A stretch of DNA of 35,095 bases from a virus: the IMG/VR virus record IMGVR_UViG_3300018083_000078, positions 1-35,095 of that record, one strand, 5' to 3'. This document shows, in pieces, positions 22,671 to 30,904 of the stretch (within the stretch, counting starts at the first letter, position 1; each line of letters begins with the position of its first letter). The notes beneath the pieces were generated by a model. That model was not told the origin of the DNA. It saw only the letters and a list, made by a program, of their open reading frames with translations, and ran no database searches. Position numbers and translations under genes: made by a program.

Positions 22671-23936
22671 ATGCCGAATGCCCTAGACGAAGCACAACTC
22701 GAAGTTGGGCAGGAGATCGCAGGTCAAGTCGCTCCAATCCAGAACCTCGTCGATCAGTACTCATCCCAGTCACCCCTTGCTGTGGGTCAGATCAACCAGT
22801 TGTTCGGAGCCCCCAAGACCGGCCTCACCCACCAAGTCAAGGCAGTTGCATCGGACCTCAAGAAGAACTGGGGTAGTCTTAACGCGGCTCAGAATCAAGT
22901 TTTCCACGCAGCATCAGCAAAGCTCACTCAGATGAGGCAACAGCGAGCTGCAGAAGCTCAGACGTTGGCGCAGCAACTTGGTGCACCGGTCCCCATCTCA
23001 ATGTTCACCGACCCCGTGGATGCAGAGATCTCTCGGTCTACGAGTGAGTTCGGTGGTGGTATATTGAACGCTGCAGGTCTTGCGAGCGCAGGAGTACAGC
23101 AAGCTCAAGCTTTCTCGGGTCAAGTATTCCCGATGCTCCAAGCGCGCCAGGTCCAGGAGACCAAGCAGTTCTTCCGTGAGAAGATTGATGCTGCCAAGCA
23201 GCAGATCGCTGGCATCGAGGGTCAGAGAGCGGGCCTTGTCTCAGCTCGTCAGCGTGACCTACTTGTACAGGATCGTCAGTACCAGTTGCAGAAGTTGCAG
23301 GCTGATAGAGACTGGTATATGAGCAAGCAGCAGCTTGAACTTCGTAAGCAGGAGATTGCCCAGCAGGCTGCTAAGGACCCGAACGACCCGAAGAACATTG
23401 CTAAGGCTGACTACACAATGAGGCAAGATAATGCCCTCAAGGTACTCGAAGTCCTCATGGAGCCGGGTAGTCATGACGTGAAGCAACTCGTCGGGAAGGA
23501 CGCTGACGGCAACCCGAAGTATGAGACCGTCACAGTTCAGGGGGTCCCAGAAGATAACCCGAACCGCCTGATCGAGAAGATCCTTGCATCGCCGGGCGTC
23601 AACAAGACTCTCAAGAACAAGCAGTTCGTTACATGGCTCACACATCAGATCCGAACGAAGGGTACTTCCCTTGGTAAGACATGGGGCAAAGAGGGTTGGG
23701 TCTATGGTCAGATGCCAGGCTCAAAGGACTCCATTGACTCAGGTGCTCGTACTCTCAAGCAGTGGCAGAACCTTCCACTCAATAGTCTGCAGCCTATCGC
23801 TCAGAACCTCTTCGGGTTCAAGGGGAACTATCCACCCGACGTAGTAGGTGAGAAGGCACGTCAGCAGTGGCTTGCTAACTGGGTCTGGAAGCAGCAGGAG
23901 TTCGCTCTCGCTACCTCTATCACTACCTTGAACTGA
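22671..23936 (+). CDS. Gln-rich coiled-coil putative ejection protein, 421 aa
   Basis: AGAGGAGTGTAGTC precedes ATG 22671. The first 230 residues are helical and Gln/Ala-rich (AQNQVFHAASAKLTQMRQQRAAEAQTLAQQLG). A long coiled coil follows at about 160-245 (FFREKIDAAKQQIAGIEGQR, DRQYQLQKLQADRDWYMSKQ). The remainder is a compact domain with WLTHQIRTKGTSLGKTWGK. Such proteins are packaged inside the head and form the channel across the envelope on infection. Its stop overlaps the next ATG (TGATGG). Call based on composition and order. Confidence 0.55.
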   Translation: MPNALDEAQLEVGQEIAGQVAPIQNLVDQYSSQSPLAVGQINQLFGAPKTGLTHQVKAVASDLKKNWGSLNAAQNQVFHAASAKLTQMRQQRAAEAQTLAQQLGAPVPISMFTDPVDAEISRSTSEFGGGILNAAGLASAGVQQAQAFSGQVFPMLQARQVQETKQFFREKIDAAKQQIAGIEGQRAGLVSARQRDLLVQDRQYQLQKLQADRDWYMSKQQLELRKQEIAQQAAKDPNDPKNIAKADYTMRQDNALKVLEVLMEPGSHDVKQLVGKDADGNPKYETVTVQGVPEDNPNRLIEKILASPGVNKTLKNKQFVTWLTHQIRTKGTSLGKTWGKEGWVYGQMPGSKDSIDSGARTLKQWQNLPLNSLQPIAQNLFGFKGNYPPDVVGEKARQQWLANWVWKQQEFALATSITTLN

Positions 23937-26900
23937 TGGCAAGACCACGTTTCGCACCCACCGGTCAAAGGGCCACTACTGAGCGGCCTAACTTCAACCA
24001 GCCACTTGCTCCCCTATCACCGTTGCCTAGGTTGTCAGCGACCCCTCAAGGCACGCCCAGCGGGCGGCCTGACTTCCACACGCCTTCGTTTGCTCCTAGT
24101 GGACCTTCACCCTTTACTCCACAAGAGCAAGCTAATTTGGATGTCCTAGGTAAGATAGGTGCTCTTAAGCCTTATGACATCATCACAAACCATAAGCTAA
24201 CGCCACAACAGAAAGAAGTGGCGTTGGAGATCGCTCAGCGCTACCAGCGTCCGAGTACCACAATGAACGTCATTGGCCGCGTTCTCAACTTCTTCACCAA
24301 CGTTTCAGCAGGGGTTGCCACTGCGGGGATAGATAAGGTTCAACAAACCAGAGATAACTTCAGTGACGGTGTTGGTGCCCGGGATCTCATTGAAGCATTG
24401 CCTGGCCCGCTTATCTTTGGTATGGCAACCAATGCCTTCAAAGATGTTCCTTTGGCTGTATATCATAATAAGACCTACGAAGATGTACTGAAGGAGAGCT
24501 ACGACCCCCAGTCTTTCATGTATCGCCACTCTATGCCGATCGGCTTGGCTATGGATATCGCCTTCGATCCAACGACCTATCTTACTCTTGGGTCAACCGC
24601 TGGGAGTAAGGCGATTGCTCGTGGTCTTCTAGTTGCCTCTTACAGCAGTAGCTTTGCTGAAGCTAATGATGCCATCAAGGTCGGACACTACGTTCATGCA
24701 AGTGGTCAGATCGAGAAGGTGGCTGCTAACGAGAATGTGTGGGACCTAGCAGGTAAGATCCATATGCTCCAAGGCCGTCCGTTCATGCCTGGTGATGCAA
24801 TGGAGATGCTCAAGCAATCGGACCTCAGCAAGGTTGCGATCACAGAGGCAATAGACGCAGGGCTAAAACCCTCACTACGAGCGCGACAGAAAGCTACGTT
24901 CCGCGCTCTTGCCCCTCGTGGCGGGTTCGGAGTTAGACTCGCAGGCCAGCAACTAATTCCCGCTAAGGCTACCGATACCCTTGCTGCTAAGACGCGCGAG
25001 GCATTCGATGCTATACCCGGGGTTACTGCTAAGCCATCCACCTTTACCTCAGCCACTACTCCCGCAATCGGACCATACCAGTTCAAGACGTTGGCTGACT
25101 TCAACGTCATACCAGCTGAAAAGTTTGGTAAGCTAAGTGAAGATGTACTCCGCACTATGCTTACAGATACAACCCGCCAAATCCCACGTGATGCTGCTTT
25201 CCTCATGGGCCAGCAACTTCACGAAGCACGCGACCTCTTCAAGATCGATAGTGCTACTGGTGCAACAATTGCTGACGCAGGTGTGATTGCTAGGGCTACC
25301 GGGGTAATGAGGAAGATATTCGTTGAGGACAGTCCGTATGTACCATACGAGTATCGTAAGAACCTCCTTCGTGAAGACTACAAGGCAGGTGGACTTAGTA
25401 ATCCGTACAACAAGAGGCTTGCTGAGGCAAAGAGAGTATCTCTTGCAACTCGAGATGCTATCATTCAGCAGGCAAAGGACATGGGCTGGCCTGAGAGTGA
25501 AGTAAAAGCCCTCGATAAGCGGTGGCAGGACCTCGTTAATAAGAATGAGGACCCCCTCGATGTAGTCTCTAAGTTCCAGATTCACGTCGGGGCTCGGATC
25601 TATAGCCAGCAACAGATGGATGCCATCTTCGCTAACCCTATGTTTGCAGCTGTAGTGTCTGAACATACAGGCCCCCTCCAGGATGCAGCTGATGAAGCCG
25701 ATCGCTTGACTGAGGCATGGCAACGTGGTGCTGACAACCTCAAGAGTGCTAAGGCCCGTAAGAATAAGTCTCTTATCACTCGTAGGCAGAATGAACTAAG
25801 TCGACTAACCACAGAGAGGCGTGCGGCTAACGTTGAGTATAATCGGCTCCGTGACCTGCAAAAGTCTGAACTGGGCGGACGAGTACTTGCTGATACTCAA
25901 GCCCTTGGTCGCCGACTAGGTCAGGATACCGTCATCGAAACCTGGCGGGGTAAGAAGTACGCCGTACCTAAGATGGTATCTGATTCCGTCCGGGAAATGA
26001 GGAACCCCCACGTACTCGACAAGAAGCTCGAGCGAGCTTTGAAAACCATGAACTGGGCGCAGAGTAAATGGAAGATATTGGCTACCACAGTCAATGCCTC
26101 ATTCCACGTGATGAACCTGGTGGGGGCGATGTGGAACAACATGCTAGGCGGCACTAACAACCTCTTCGACCACGTTCAGGGATACGCCTCTGTGGTTAAT
26201 GCTAGAGCTGAAGCCTCAGGTAAAGCAGCATGGGCAGGCAAAGACTATAGGAGATTCAGTCCTCGTCAACTTAACGTGAGGCGTCTTTCCCTTCATGCTG
26301 GTGAGCCTCAGAAAGATACCCACCTTCAAGAGTATGTGCTACGCTCTGGGGCTGGCGGGGGTCAGATCCACTATGATATCCATGGTGAGGGTCAAGCAGG
26401 CAAGTTGCTCACTAAGGATATCAGTGGCATCACCGTTCCGGGTACCGGCGGTAAGAAGGTGCTCACTAGCAGCAGCAAGAGTCGTAAGATACTCACTGCA
26501 TCTAGGCGTGGGTATGCTGGCGCTGCTGTTGGTGCTGCAATTCTTCCTAATGAGTGGGTACCCGACGATGTACAAGATACTCTGAACCCCATGCTGGGCG
26601 CAGCTCTATTGCTGCCCGAGGGAGTTCGTCTTGGTCGTAGGGTTGGTAGTGATGTGGAGGATACTGTCCGTACAGCGCCGTTCATTGCGGTCGAAAAAGA
26701 CCAATCAGTGAGGCAGCTTATGGATGCTTTCAGTGTTAGCCCTCCAACCCAGTGGGGTAAGTATATGGGGCAGGAAGTACTCGACCTCGATCAGGTTCAG
26801 CGTGAAGCAGTATACGCTGTTGGTGCGCGCAATGCTATCCACTACCAGTTTGACTACGCTGACCTTAGTGACTTCGAGCGCTATGCTGCTAAGACCGTGT

Positions 26901-27847
26901 TCCCATTCTGGGTCTTCTACAAGAACAACCTCATCTTGCAGGCAAGAGAGGTAGTGAACAAGCCCCGCTACGTCAACACCTTCCTCGACATCTCAAACTA
27001 CATGAACTCCTTGAGTGATAACGAGGGTAACCCATACTTCAAGGAGATGCTGCCCGAATACTTCGACAAGCTCAATATGTTCAAAGTTCCAGTACCCAAC
27101 TTCATCAGGGATCAACTAGGTATCCAGCATGACCAGGAGGTCTACTTAAATCCCAAGCTCCCCTTCGCCTCGCTCAATCTATTCCCTCCTCTGTGGCAGG
27201 CATTCAGTGGAGATGAATCTGTAACACCGACGCCTAATAAGTGGGCTCAAGTACTAGCACCAGTGTTCGGTGCTGTTGGTCCTATGGCTGGTGGTGGACC
27301 CATCAAGCCGCTTCTTGAATACGAGGTGGGATATAACCTCGGTCTTGCTCGACCGATCGACTTCCAGCGAGCTCAGTCCAACGACTACCGCCAATCATCG
27401 ACCCCTGCACCAGGCTATCTTACAATGTTGCCTGGCCCCATGAGGGATTGGTTCGGAGTCTATAAGGATCCGAAGACTGGTCAGTACATGATGCACGCTT
27501 CGATCAAGTATGTTGCTGACCAGATCGCCTCACCCTTCATAGCCTCGACAGGGGATGCTTTGGCAACATTCTCAGGTCCGGGTGAAGCTACCGATCAGCA
27601 GAAGGCTAACACCGTCGCTTGGCTTACTGGCATCCGTCTATCACCAGTAGACCCAGTCAAACTACAACGAGGGTGGCTTTACCGCATGGAGAACTTCTTG
27701 GAGGCTCAGAAGTCTGATTCTAAGGCTCGAGGAATTGAGTTTCCACAGGATGACGATCATCTTCTAAGACAGATCCGCGCCCAGCTTCGTGTTGTTGAGC
27801 GAGCCTACGATGCTCAGCAAACAGACCTATATGGCCCTAAACCATAG
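23936..27847 (+). CDS. Large internal virion protein, putative ejection protein, 1303 aa
   Basis: The largest gene in the window. Residues 1-65 are Pro-rich and disordered. Next is a helical region with a hydrophobic stretch (VLNFFTNVSAGVATAG) near residue 115. A coiled coil with many Arg/Lys spans about 587-645 (RRQNELSRLTTERRAANVEY). A hydrophobic patch (AGAAVGAAILP) lies near 860. An aromatic motif, FPFWVFYKNNLILQARE, lies near 987-1003, followed by helices. It lacks tape-measure repeats and any fold I recognise as catalytic. Size, place after the other helical virion genes and membrane-prone patches suggest a T7 gp16-like or P22 gp16-like ejection protein. Start ATG 23936 overlaps the previous stop. 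Confidence 0.6.
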   Translation: MARPRFAPTGQRATTERPNFNQPLAPLSPLPRLSATPQGTPSGRPDFHTPSFAPSGPSPFTPQEQANLDVLGKIGALKPYDIITNHKLTPQQKEVALEIAQRYQRPSTTMNVIGRVLNFFTNVSAGVATAGIDKVQQTRDNFSDGVGARDLIEALPGPLIFGMATNAFKDVPLAVYHNKTYEDVLKESYDPQSFMYRHSMPIGLAMDIAFDPTTYLTLGSTAGSKAIARGLLVASYSSSFAEANDAIKVGHYVHASGQIEKVAANENVWDLAGKIHMLQGRPFMPGDAMEMLKQSDLSKVAITEAIDAGLKPSLRARQKATFRALAPRGGFGVRLAGQQLIPAKATDTLAAKTREAFDAIPGVTAKPSTFTSATTPAIGPYQFKTLADFNVIPAEKFGKLSEDVLRTMLTDTTRQIPRDAAFLMGQQLHEARDLFKIDSATGATIADAGVIARATGVMRKIFVEDSPYVPYEYRKNLLREDYKAGGLSNPYNKRLAEAKRVSLATRDAIIQQAKDMGWPESEVKALDKRWQDLVNKNEDPLDVVSKFQIHVGARIYSQQQMDAIFANPMFAAVVSEHTGPLQDAADEADRLTEAWQRGADNLKSAKARKNKSLITRRQNELSRLTTERRAANVEYNRLRDLQKSELGGRVLADTQALGRRLGQDTVIETWRGKKYAVPKMVSDSVREMRNPHVLDKKLERALKTMNWAQSKWKILATTVNASFHVMNLVGAMWNNMLGGTNNLFDHVQGYASVVNARAEASGKAAWAGKDYRRFSPRQLNVRRLSLHAGEPQKDTHLQEYVLRSGAGGGQIHYDIHGEGQAGKLLTKDISGITVPGTGGKKVLTSSSKSRKILTASRRGYAGAAVGAAILPNEWVPDDVQDTLNPMLGAALLLPEGVRLGRRVGSDVEDTVRTAPFIAVEKDQSVRQLMDAFSVSPPTQWGKYMGQEVLDLDQVQREAVYAVGARNAIHYQFDYADLSDFERYAAKTVFPFWVFYKNNLILQAREVVNKPRYVNTFLDISNYMNSLSDNEGNPYFKEMLPEYFDKLNMFKVPVPNFIRDQLGIQHDQEVYLNPKLPFASLNLFPPLWQAFSGDESVTPTPNKWAQVLAPVFGAVGPMAGGGPIKPLLEYEVGYNLGLARPIDFQRAQSNDYRQSSTPAPGYLTMLPGPMRDWFGVYKDPKTGQYMMHASIKYVADQIASPFIASTGDALATFSGPGEATDQQKANTVAWLTGIRLSPVDPVKLQRGWLYRMENFLEAQKSDSKARGIEFPQDDDHLLRQIRAQLRVVERAYDAQQTDLYGPKP

Positions 27848-27856
27848 GAGGCCCTT

Positions 27857-28447
27857 GTGAATGAAGTACTAGTAGCTGCTCTGATCGCCTTATCTGCCAT
27901 CTGTGCTAGCACGATTGCCCCATGGATCATGGGTCGCCAGCAGAACCGGAATGCTGAAGAGATGGAGAAGCGAGCTGTTGCTAGAGAGAAGCGAGCTGAT
28001 GCCCGTCAGGACAAAGTAGCTCAGCAGGCAGCAAGGGCAGCTAAGTTGTTGAAGGATGACTCCGAAGAACTTGCTGCTCGTACGGATGAGGTAGCTCGTG
28101 TTGCTGAAGAGGCCAACCGAATTACCACAGCTAAGTTAGGTGAGATCAAGCAAGTAGCTGACCTAACCCACACCCTGGTCAACAGCAATATGGACGAGGA
28201 GAAGAAGAAGACCCTCGATGGTTTGATCCGAGAGCATGCGTTTCAGGTGGAACTCATAGATCTCCGTACTACCCTCGGGCAAAAGCCAACTGATGTTGCT
28301 ATATCAGCAAGGGCTTCAACTGAACAGGCTATCGAGGACCTAACTCATGAACTTGAGCAACGGGCTTTGAAGCTTAGTTCAGTCCAAGAGGCAACGGATG
28401 CAGTAGACGCTTCGGCTAAAGTTGATAATCAGGAGCTACCCTCATGA
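27857..28447 (+). CDS. Membrane-anchored coiled-coil protein, possible spanin-like, 196 aa
   Basis: GTG 27857 follows AGGAGGCCCTT. Residues about 4-24 (VLVAALIALSAICASTIAPWI) form one transmembrane helix, N-terminal out or signal-anchor. The rest is a long, highly charged coiled coil (NAEEMEKRAVAREKRADARQDKVAQQAARAAKLLKDD). This layout is seen in Rz/spanin-like and holin-associated phage proteins. It precedes a two-TM holin candidate, so a lysis cassette is likely. It overlaps the next ATG (28444). Confidence 0.55.
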   Translation: MNEVLVAALIALSAICASTIAPWIMGRQQNRNAEEMEKRAVAREKRADARQDKVAQQAARAAKLLKDDSEELAARTDEVARVAEEANRITTAKLGEIKQVADLTHTLVNSNMDEEKKKTLDGLIREHAFQVELIDLRTTLGQKPTDVAISARASTEQAIEDLTHELEQRALKLSSVQEATDAVDASAKVDNQELPS

Positions 28448-28650
28448 TGATCCGGGTAGTACTTGCATTCCCGAACGACACACGAAAAGAGGTGCTGCTA
28501 GCTGGGATACCTAGCAAGGGCGACCAGATAATGTTGGCCAATGGGGTAGACTCTACTAAACTCATTGTCCAGCTTGTACTCTGGATGGAGGGCCCGACCG
28601 CCGAACATGAACCCTCTGTGGTGTTGTTCGTCCGTCCACGAGACGCCTAG
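28444..28650 (+). CDS. Hypothetical small protein, 68 aa
   Basis: ATG 28444 overlaps the upstream stop. The product is beta-rich (MMIRVVLAFPNDTRKEVLLAG, STKLIVQLVLWMEGP, SVVLFVRPRDA) and probably soluble. It lies between the coiled-coil membrane protein and the holin candidate. Function unknown. Confidence 0.5.
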   Translation: MMIRVVLAFPNDTRKEVLLAGIPSKGDQIMLANGVDSTKLIVQLVLWMEGPTAEHEPSVVLFVRPRDA

Positions 28651-28662
28651 GAAAGGACTTAC

Positions 28663-28842
28663 GTGAACCTAGTATTCCTCGTCATAGCAATTATCCTATT
28701 CTTCCTCGCTGCCGTGGGTCAGACAGTTCTCAGCCAACCGCCACATGACCTCGTTGCTTGGGGCCTCATGTCGCTAGCCCTCGCGTTGCTACTTGGGGGG
28801 GTTGGCTGGGCCAGCGGTCGTCCAATTATCAGAAAGGAGTAG
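28663..28842 (+). CDS. Holin candidate, two transmembrane helices, 59 aa
   Basis: GTG 28663 follows GAAAGGACTTAC. The 59 residues contain two strongly hydrophobic helices: VFLVIAIILFFLAAVG (about 4-19) and LVAWGLMSLALALLLGGVGW (about 30-49), joined by a short polar turn (QPPHD). It ends in the basic tail RPIIRKE. Small size, two TMs and a charged C-terminus are the hallmarks of a class II holin, which permeabilises the inner membrane. Context next to other membrane genes agrees. Confidence 0.6.
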   Translation: MNLVFLVIAIILFFLAAVGQTVLSQPPHDLVAWGLMSLALALLLGGVGWASGRPIIRKE

Positions 28843-28855
28843 AAGGAGGAAGTAG

Positions 28856-29134
28856 TTGCCTAAGTGGTTCTACCCATCATCGCTCGATAGAATCGAGCTC
28901 AAGCTCGACAAACTCACGAGGAGGTTGGAGAAGATGGCTGCAAATGAACAGCAGTTCGACGAGGCCCTGACGGCTTTCGTCACTACGTTGGATGAGTCTC
29001 TCACCGCGATCAAGGCGAAGCTCGACTCGCTCGGTGTCTCGGTGGACTTTACCGACGAACTCGCAACGCTCGATGTGGCGAAGACAGCGCTGACTGACTT
29101 CGTCGCTGCAAATGCTCCACCCCCTGCACCATAA
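28856..29134 (+). CDS. Small coiled-coil protein, last gene of the rightward arm, 92 aa
   Basis: TTG 28856 follows AAGGAGGAAGTAG, so a TTG start is likely. The product MPKWFYPSSLDRIELKLDKLTRRLEKM has a leucine heptad pattern (residues about 9-65) and ends in a Pro/Ala-rich tail (AANAPPPAP). It could be a minor virion protein or a holin-associated factor. It is followed directly by tandem hairpins, so it ends the rightward transcript. Confidence 0.55.
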   Translation: MPKWFYPSSLDRIELKLDKLTRRLEKMAANEQQFDEALTAFVTTLDESLTAIKAKLDSLGVSVDFTDELATLDVAKTALTDFVAANAPPPAP

Positions 29135-29141
29135 CCAAGAC

Positions 29142-29172
29142 CTCAGCGGCGACGCCCCCTCCCGCTGCTGAG
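29142..29172 (+). terminator. First hairpin of the tandem terminator
   Basis: CTCAGCGGC (29142-29150) pairs with GCTGCTGAG (29164-29172) with one mismatch, around a 13-nt loop, 8 bp after the last rightward stop. A second hairpin follows 27 bp downstream. Confidence 0.55.
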
Positions 29173-29198
29173 TAGGTCAGCTCTTCGCGACCGTAGAG

Positions 29199-29230
29199 AA
29201 GCCCCCTGTTGGCCTCCTCAGGGGGCTTTT
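29199..29230 (+). terminator. Rho-independent-type terminator of the rightward arm
   Basis: AAGCCCCCT (29199-29207) and AGGGGGCTT (29220-29228) form a perfect stem with a 12-nt loop, followed by TTCT. It has the classic GC stem and T-rich end. On the minus strand the stem also forms, so it may stop leftward transcripts too. Confidence 0.75.
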
Positions 29231-29240
29231 CTATAGAGTC

Positions 29241-29334
29241 ATGGGCGGGAGGTCGGCTGTGAGCGCTTCCTCCTAGCATCCCTACTAGTAGCTACCGATT
29301 TTTACCCCCGGGCAGCTGAGGCCCTCCCGCCCAT
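29241..29334. repeat. 12-bp perfect inverted repeat at the convergence point
   Basis: ATGGGCGGGAGG (29241-29252) recurs as CCTCCCGCCCAT (29323-29334), enclosing 70 bp that contain the palindrome CTACTAGTAG and GATTTTTACCCCCGGG. The 205-bp gap 29135-29339 has no gene. The repeat can form a long stem-loop in either strand and ends 6 bp from the lysozyme stop, so it may end the leftward transcript. An origin or recombination site is also possible. Confidence 0.6.
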
Positions 29335-29339
29335 CTTGT

Positions 29340-29762
29340 TCAGCAGGGACCGCCCCAAGGACCCCACCCGTACTGAAGTACGAGCTGGCGGTACAACCAT
29401 ACTGAATAGTGGACATCGTAGATCTTCGACCAAGTTATCCAGTGGCCTGTTCTACGGTGAAAGTCCGTGTTCATCTCCCAGCTCGGGCGGTTCAATTGGG
29501 CCGGGCCGTGATCGTTCGTCCGACTGACGGCGTAGGGATTCAATCCCGACTCGCGATACGAGCACCGAACGGCTGTACGACCCACAGAACCGGTTCCGAA
29601 GTATCGGTGGATCTCCTTCACCACCGACGCTTTCTCCTGTGGTGTCGCGCATCCCCAGCATGTCTGGTGGGGCCTTGCCGAAGTAGATGACGCCGATAGG
29701 GATACTGGGGTGAGAAAACATAGGGATACCATGCAACTCACCGTGGTAAGTATAACCTTCAC
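29340..29762 (-). CDS. Secreted lysozyme / lytic transglycosylase-like, 140 aa
   Basis: GTG 29762 follows GGAGG with 4 nt between, just after the VRR-NUC stop. Residues 1-24 (MKVILTTVSCMVSLCFLTPVS) are a signal peptide. The catalytic region has CSYRESGLNPYAVSRTNDHG (E71 as the acid), then PAQLN; this is the SLT/goose-lysozyme-like pattern that cuts the glycan backbone. The C-terminus is Trp/Tyr-rich with YGWGPW, and the cysteines at 35, 38, 67 and 140 could form disulphides. A leader may let it exit by Sec without a holin. It is separate from the amidase in the late arm. Confidence 0.75.
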   Translation of the reverse strand: MKVILTTVSCMVSLCFLTPVSLSASSTSARPHQTCWGCATPQEKASVVKEIHRYFGTGSVGRTAVRCSYRESGLNPYAVSRTNDHGPAQLNRPSWEMNTDFHRRTGHWITWSKIYDVHYSVWLYRQLVLQYGWGPWGGPC

Positions 29763-30068
29763 TCATCCTCCGTTCCTCTCTATTCGCTTGAGGATCTCCT
29801 CGGTCTCAGAGACAGAAGTAACTACTTCACCGATACCTCCAGCGCCTTCAATCTGACTGAGAACTACACGCTGCACAGGTGAAGCCTTCTCACCAGGCAG
29901 TTTCACCTCAAGCCCAATGAAGTACCCCTGAAAACAAACCAACAGATCCGGAATGCCCACCTCTTGGAAAGGACTATCGCCTCCGTGAATCTTGAAGGGT
30001 CGAGCGCCACGATCTTTGAGGTGGGCACTTATCTTCCGGACTAGTTTGCCCTCAGGTTGTTTCGCCAT
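29763..30068 (-). CDS. VRR-NUC domain nuclease, 101 aa
   Basis: This small PD-(D/E)xK enzyme shows E6, GIPDLL with D41, GLEVK with E54 and K56, and Q66, the standard VRR-NUC set. Members act as structure-specific nucleases, for example Holliday-junction resolvases or DNA repair endonucleases. Its stop is followed at once by the lysozyme start. Upstream of ATG 30068, TGGTATGAT may be an extended -10 and no clear ribosome site is seen. A role in resolving recombination or packaging intermediates is likely with the Sak4 neighbours. Confidence 0.8.
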   Translation of the reverse strand: MAKQPEGKLVRKISAHLKDRGARPFKIHGGDSPFQEVGIPDLLVCFQGYFIGLEVKLPGEKASPVQRVVLSQIEGAGGIGEVVTSVSETEEILKRIERNGG

Positions 30069-30074
30069 GCGTAG

Positions 30075-30083
30075 ATCATACCA
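30075..30083 (-). promoter_or_regulatory. Candidate extended -10 before VRR-NUC
   Basis: On the minus strand TGG-TATGAT lies 6 nt before ATG 30068. There is no good -35, only AACACA 17 bp upstream. A start site so near the ATG would give a leaderless message, which would agree with the missing ribosome site. Weak evidence. Confidence 0.3.
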
Positions 30084-30101
30084 CAGGAGACGGCCATTGT
30101 G

Positions 30102-30308
30102 TTAACGGCGGTCCTTAGTTGCCTCTACGTCAGCGAACTCCTGATTGCCGTCGAGTTTCGCGAAGCCGAGGTTGATACGCATGATGGCATCCTCGAGGCT
30201 GTGTGCAGCGATTGCGAACTCACGACTCGCCGTGTTGCTTGGGTGACGAAACGACGCTCGATCCTGACACTCCTCGAGAACAGGCTTGAGTTGCTTGACG
30301 AGGGTCAT
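30102..30308 (-). CDS. Small helical protein, 68 aa
   Basis: ATG 30308 overlaps the upstream stop (ATGA). The product is helical: MTLVKQLKPVLEECQDRAS, then SREFAIAAHSLEDAIMRINLGF and a charged tail. The pattern xLExAxM after a Ser-Arg segment is reminiscent of small helical phage proteins of the Acb2/DUF7681 type that soak up cyclic nucleotides, but this is a tentative memory-based comparison. It could equally be an SSB-associated accessory. Confidence 0.55.
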   Translation of the reverse strand: MTLVKQLKPVLEECQDRASFRHPSNTASREFAIAAHSLEDAIMRINLGFAKLDGNQEFADVEATKDRR

Positions 30309-30904
30309 AGGTCATCATCCTCGTCATCCTTGACCTTCTTCGCCTTTGGCTTGGGCTTCTTCTTCTTAGGCTTCTTGACAGGCTCTTCATCCTCGTCTTC
30401 GTCTTCAACGTCGGCGAGGTCATCTTCCTCCTGATCTTCATCCTCCTCATCGGAGTCGACTTCGAGGTCCTTCAGAGGCATGACGTCTGAAACGACTGAG
30501 CGGAGCTTACCCTCGTACTCGTCGTCCTCAACAGTCCCGCCGATCTTAGACCCGATGTACTGCTGTGGGTTGAAGTTGATCGCCTTGCCTGCCACGTTCT
30601 GCTTACCGTTCGTACAGGCATGGATCATGTTGCGGAGGTTGAACAACGCCTCCGGCTTCAGCGATGTGGTGAAGTAGAACGTACTGCCGGCGTGCTTCTT
30701 CTTACCCTGCGCGTCGGTGACGACTTGGAGTTTCCAGCTGAAGTAGTACGCATCACCAGCCTTGTTCTTCCGACGCTCTACATCAGCGACCTTTAGCACG
30801 TAGTCGGCCTCGGGAATATGCTTACCCGACCTCTTGCCGATTTCCTTCTCGACTCCGCCGAAATCCACCTTGTACGACTTGCCTCCTGCCTTATCTGACT
30901 TCAC
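30305..30904 (-). CDS. ssDNA-binding-like protein with acidic tail (DUF669-like), 199 aa
   Basis: Residues about 1-145 (YKVDFGGVEKEIGKRSGKHIPEADYVLKVADVERRKNKAGDAYYFSWKL) fit the DUF669-type OB-fold seen beside Sak4 ATPases. KYIGS-like and DEYEGKLRSVVSDVMPL follow. The C-terminus from about 150 is a run of Asp/Glu (DSDEEDEDQEEDDL), then a Lys/Pro block, then DDEDDDL. Acidic tails are usual in SSBs, where they recruit partners. Start ATG 30904 overlaps the Sak4 stop. It probably coats ssDNA for recombination and replication. Confidence 0.65.
   Translation of the reverse strand: MKSDKAGGKSYKVDFGGVEKEIGKRSGKHIPEADYVLKVADVERRKNKAGDAYYFSWKLQVVTDAQGKKKHAGSTFYFTTSLKPEALFNLRNMIHACTNGKQNVAGKAINFNPQQYIGSKIGGTVEDDEYEGKLRSVVSDVMPLKDLEVDSDEEDEDQEEDDLADVEDEDEDEEPVKKPKKKKPKPKAKKVKDDEDDDL

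Noticed and set aside
29452-29766. 104-aa leftward frame starting MSEGYTYHGEL
   Set aside because: It overlaps the lysozyme in another frame, GGAGG touches its ATG with no spacing, and the lysozyme frame has a signal peptide and catalytic motif.
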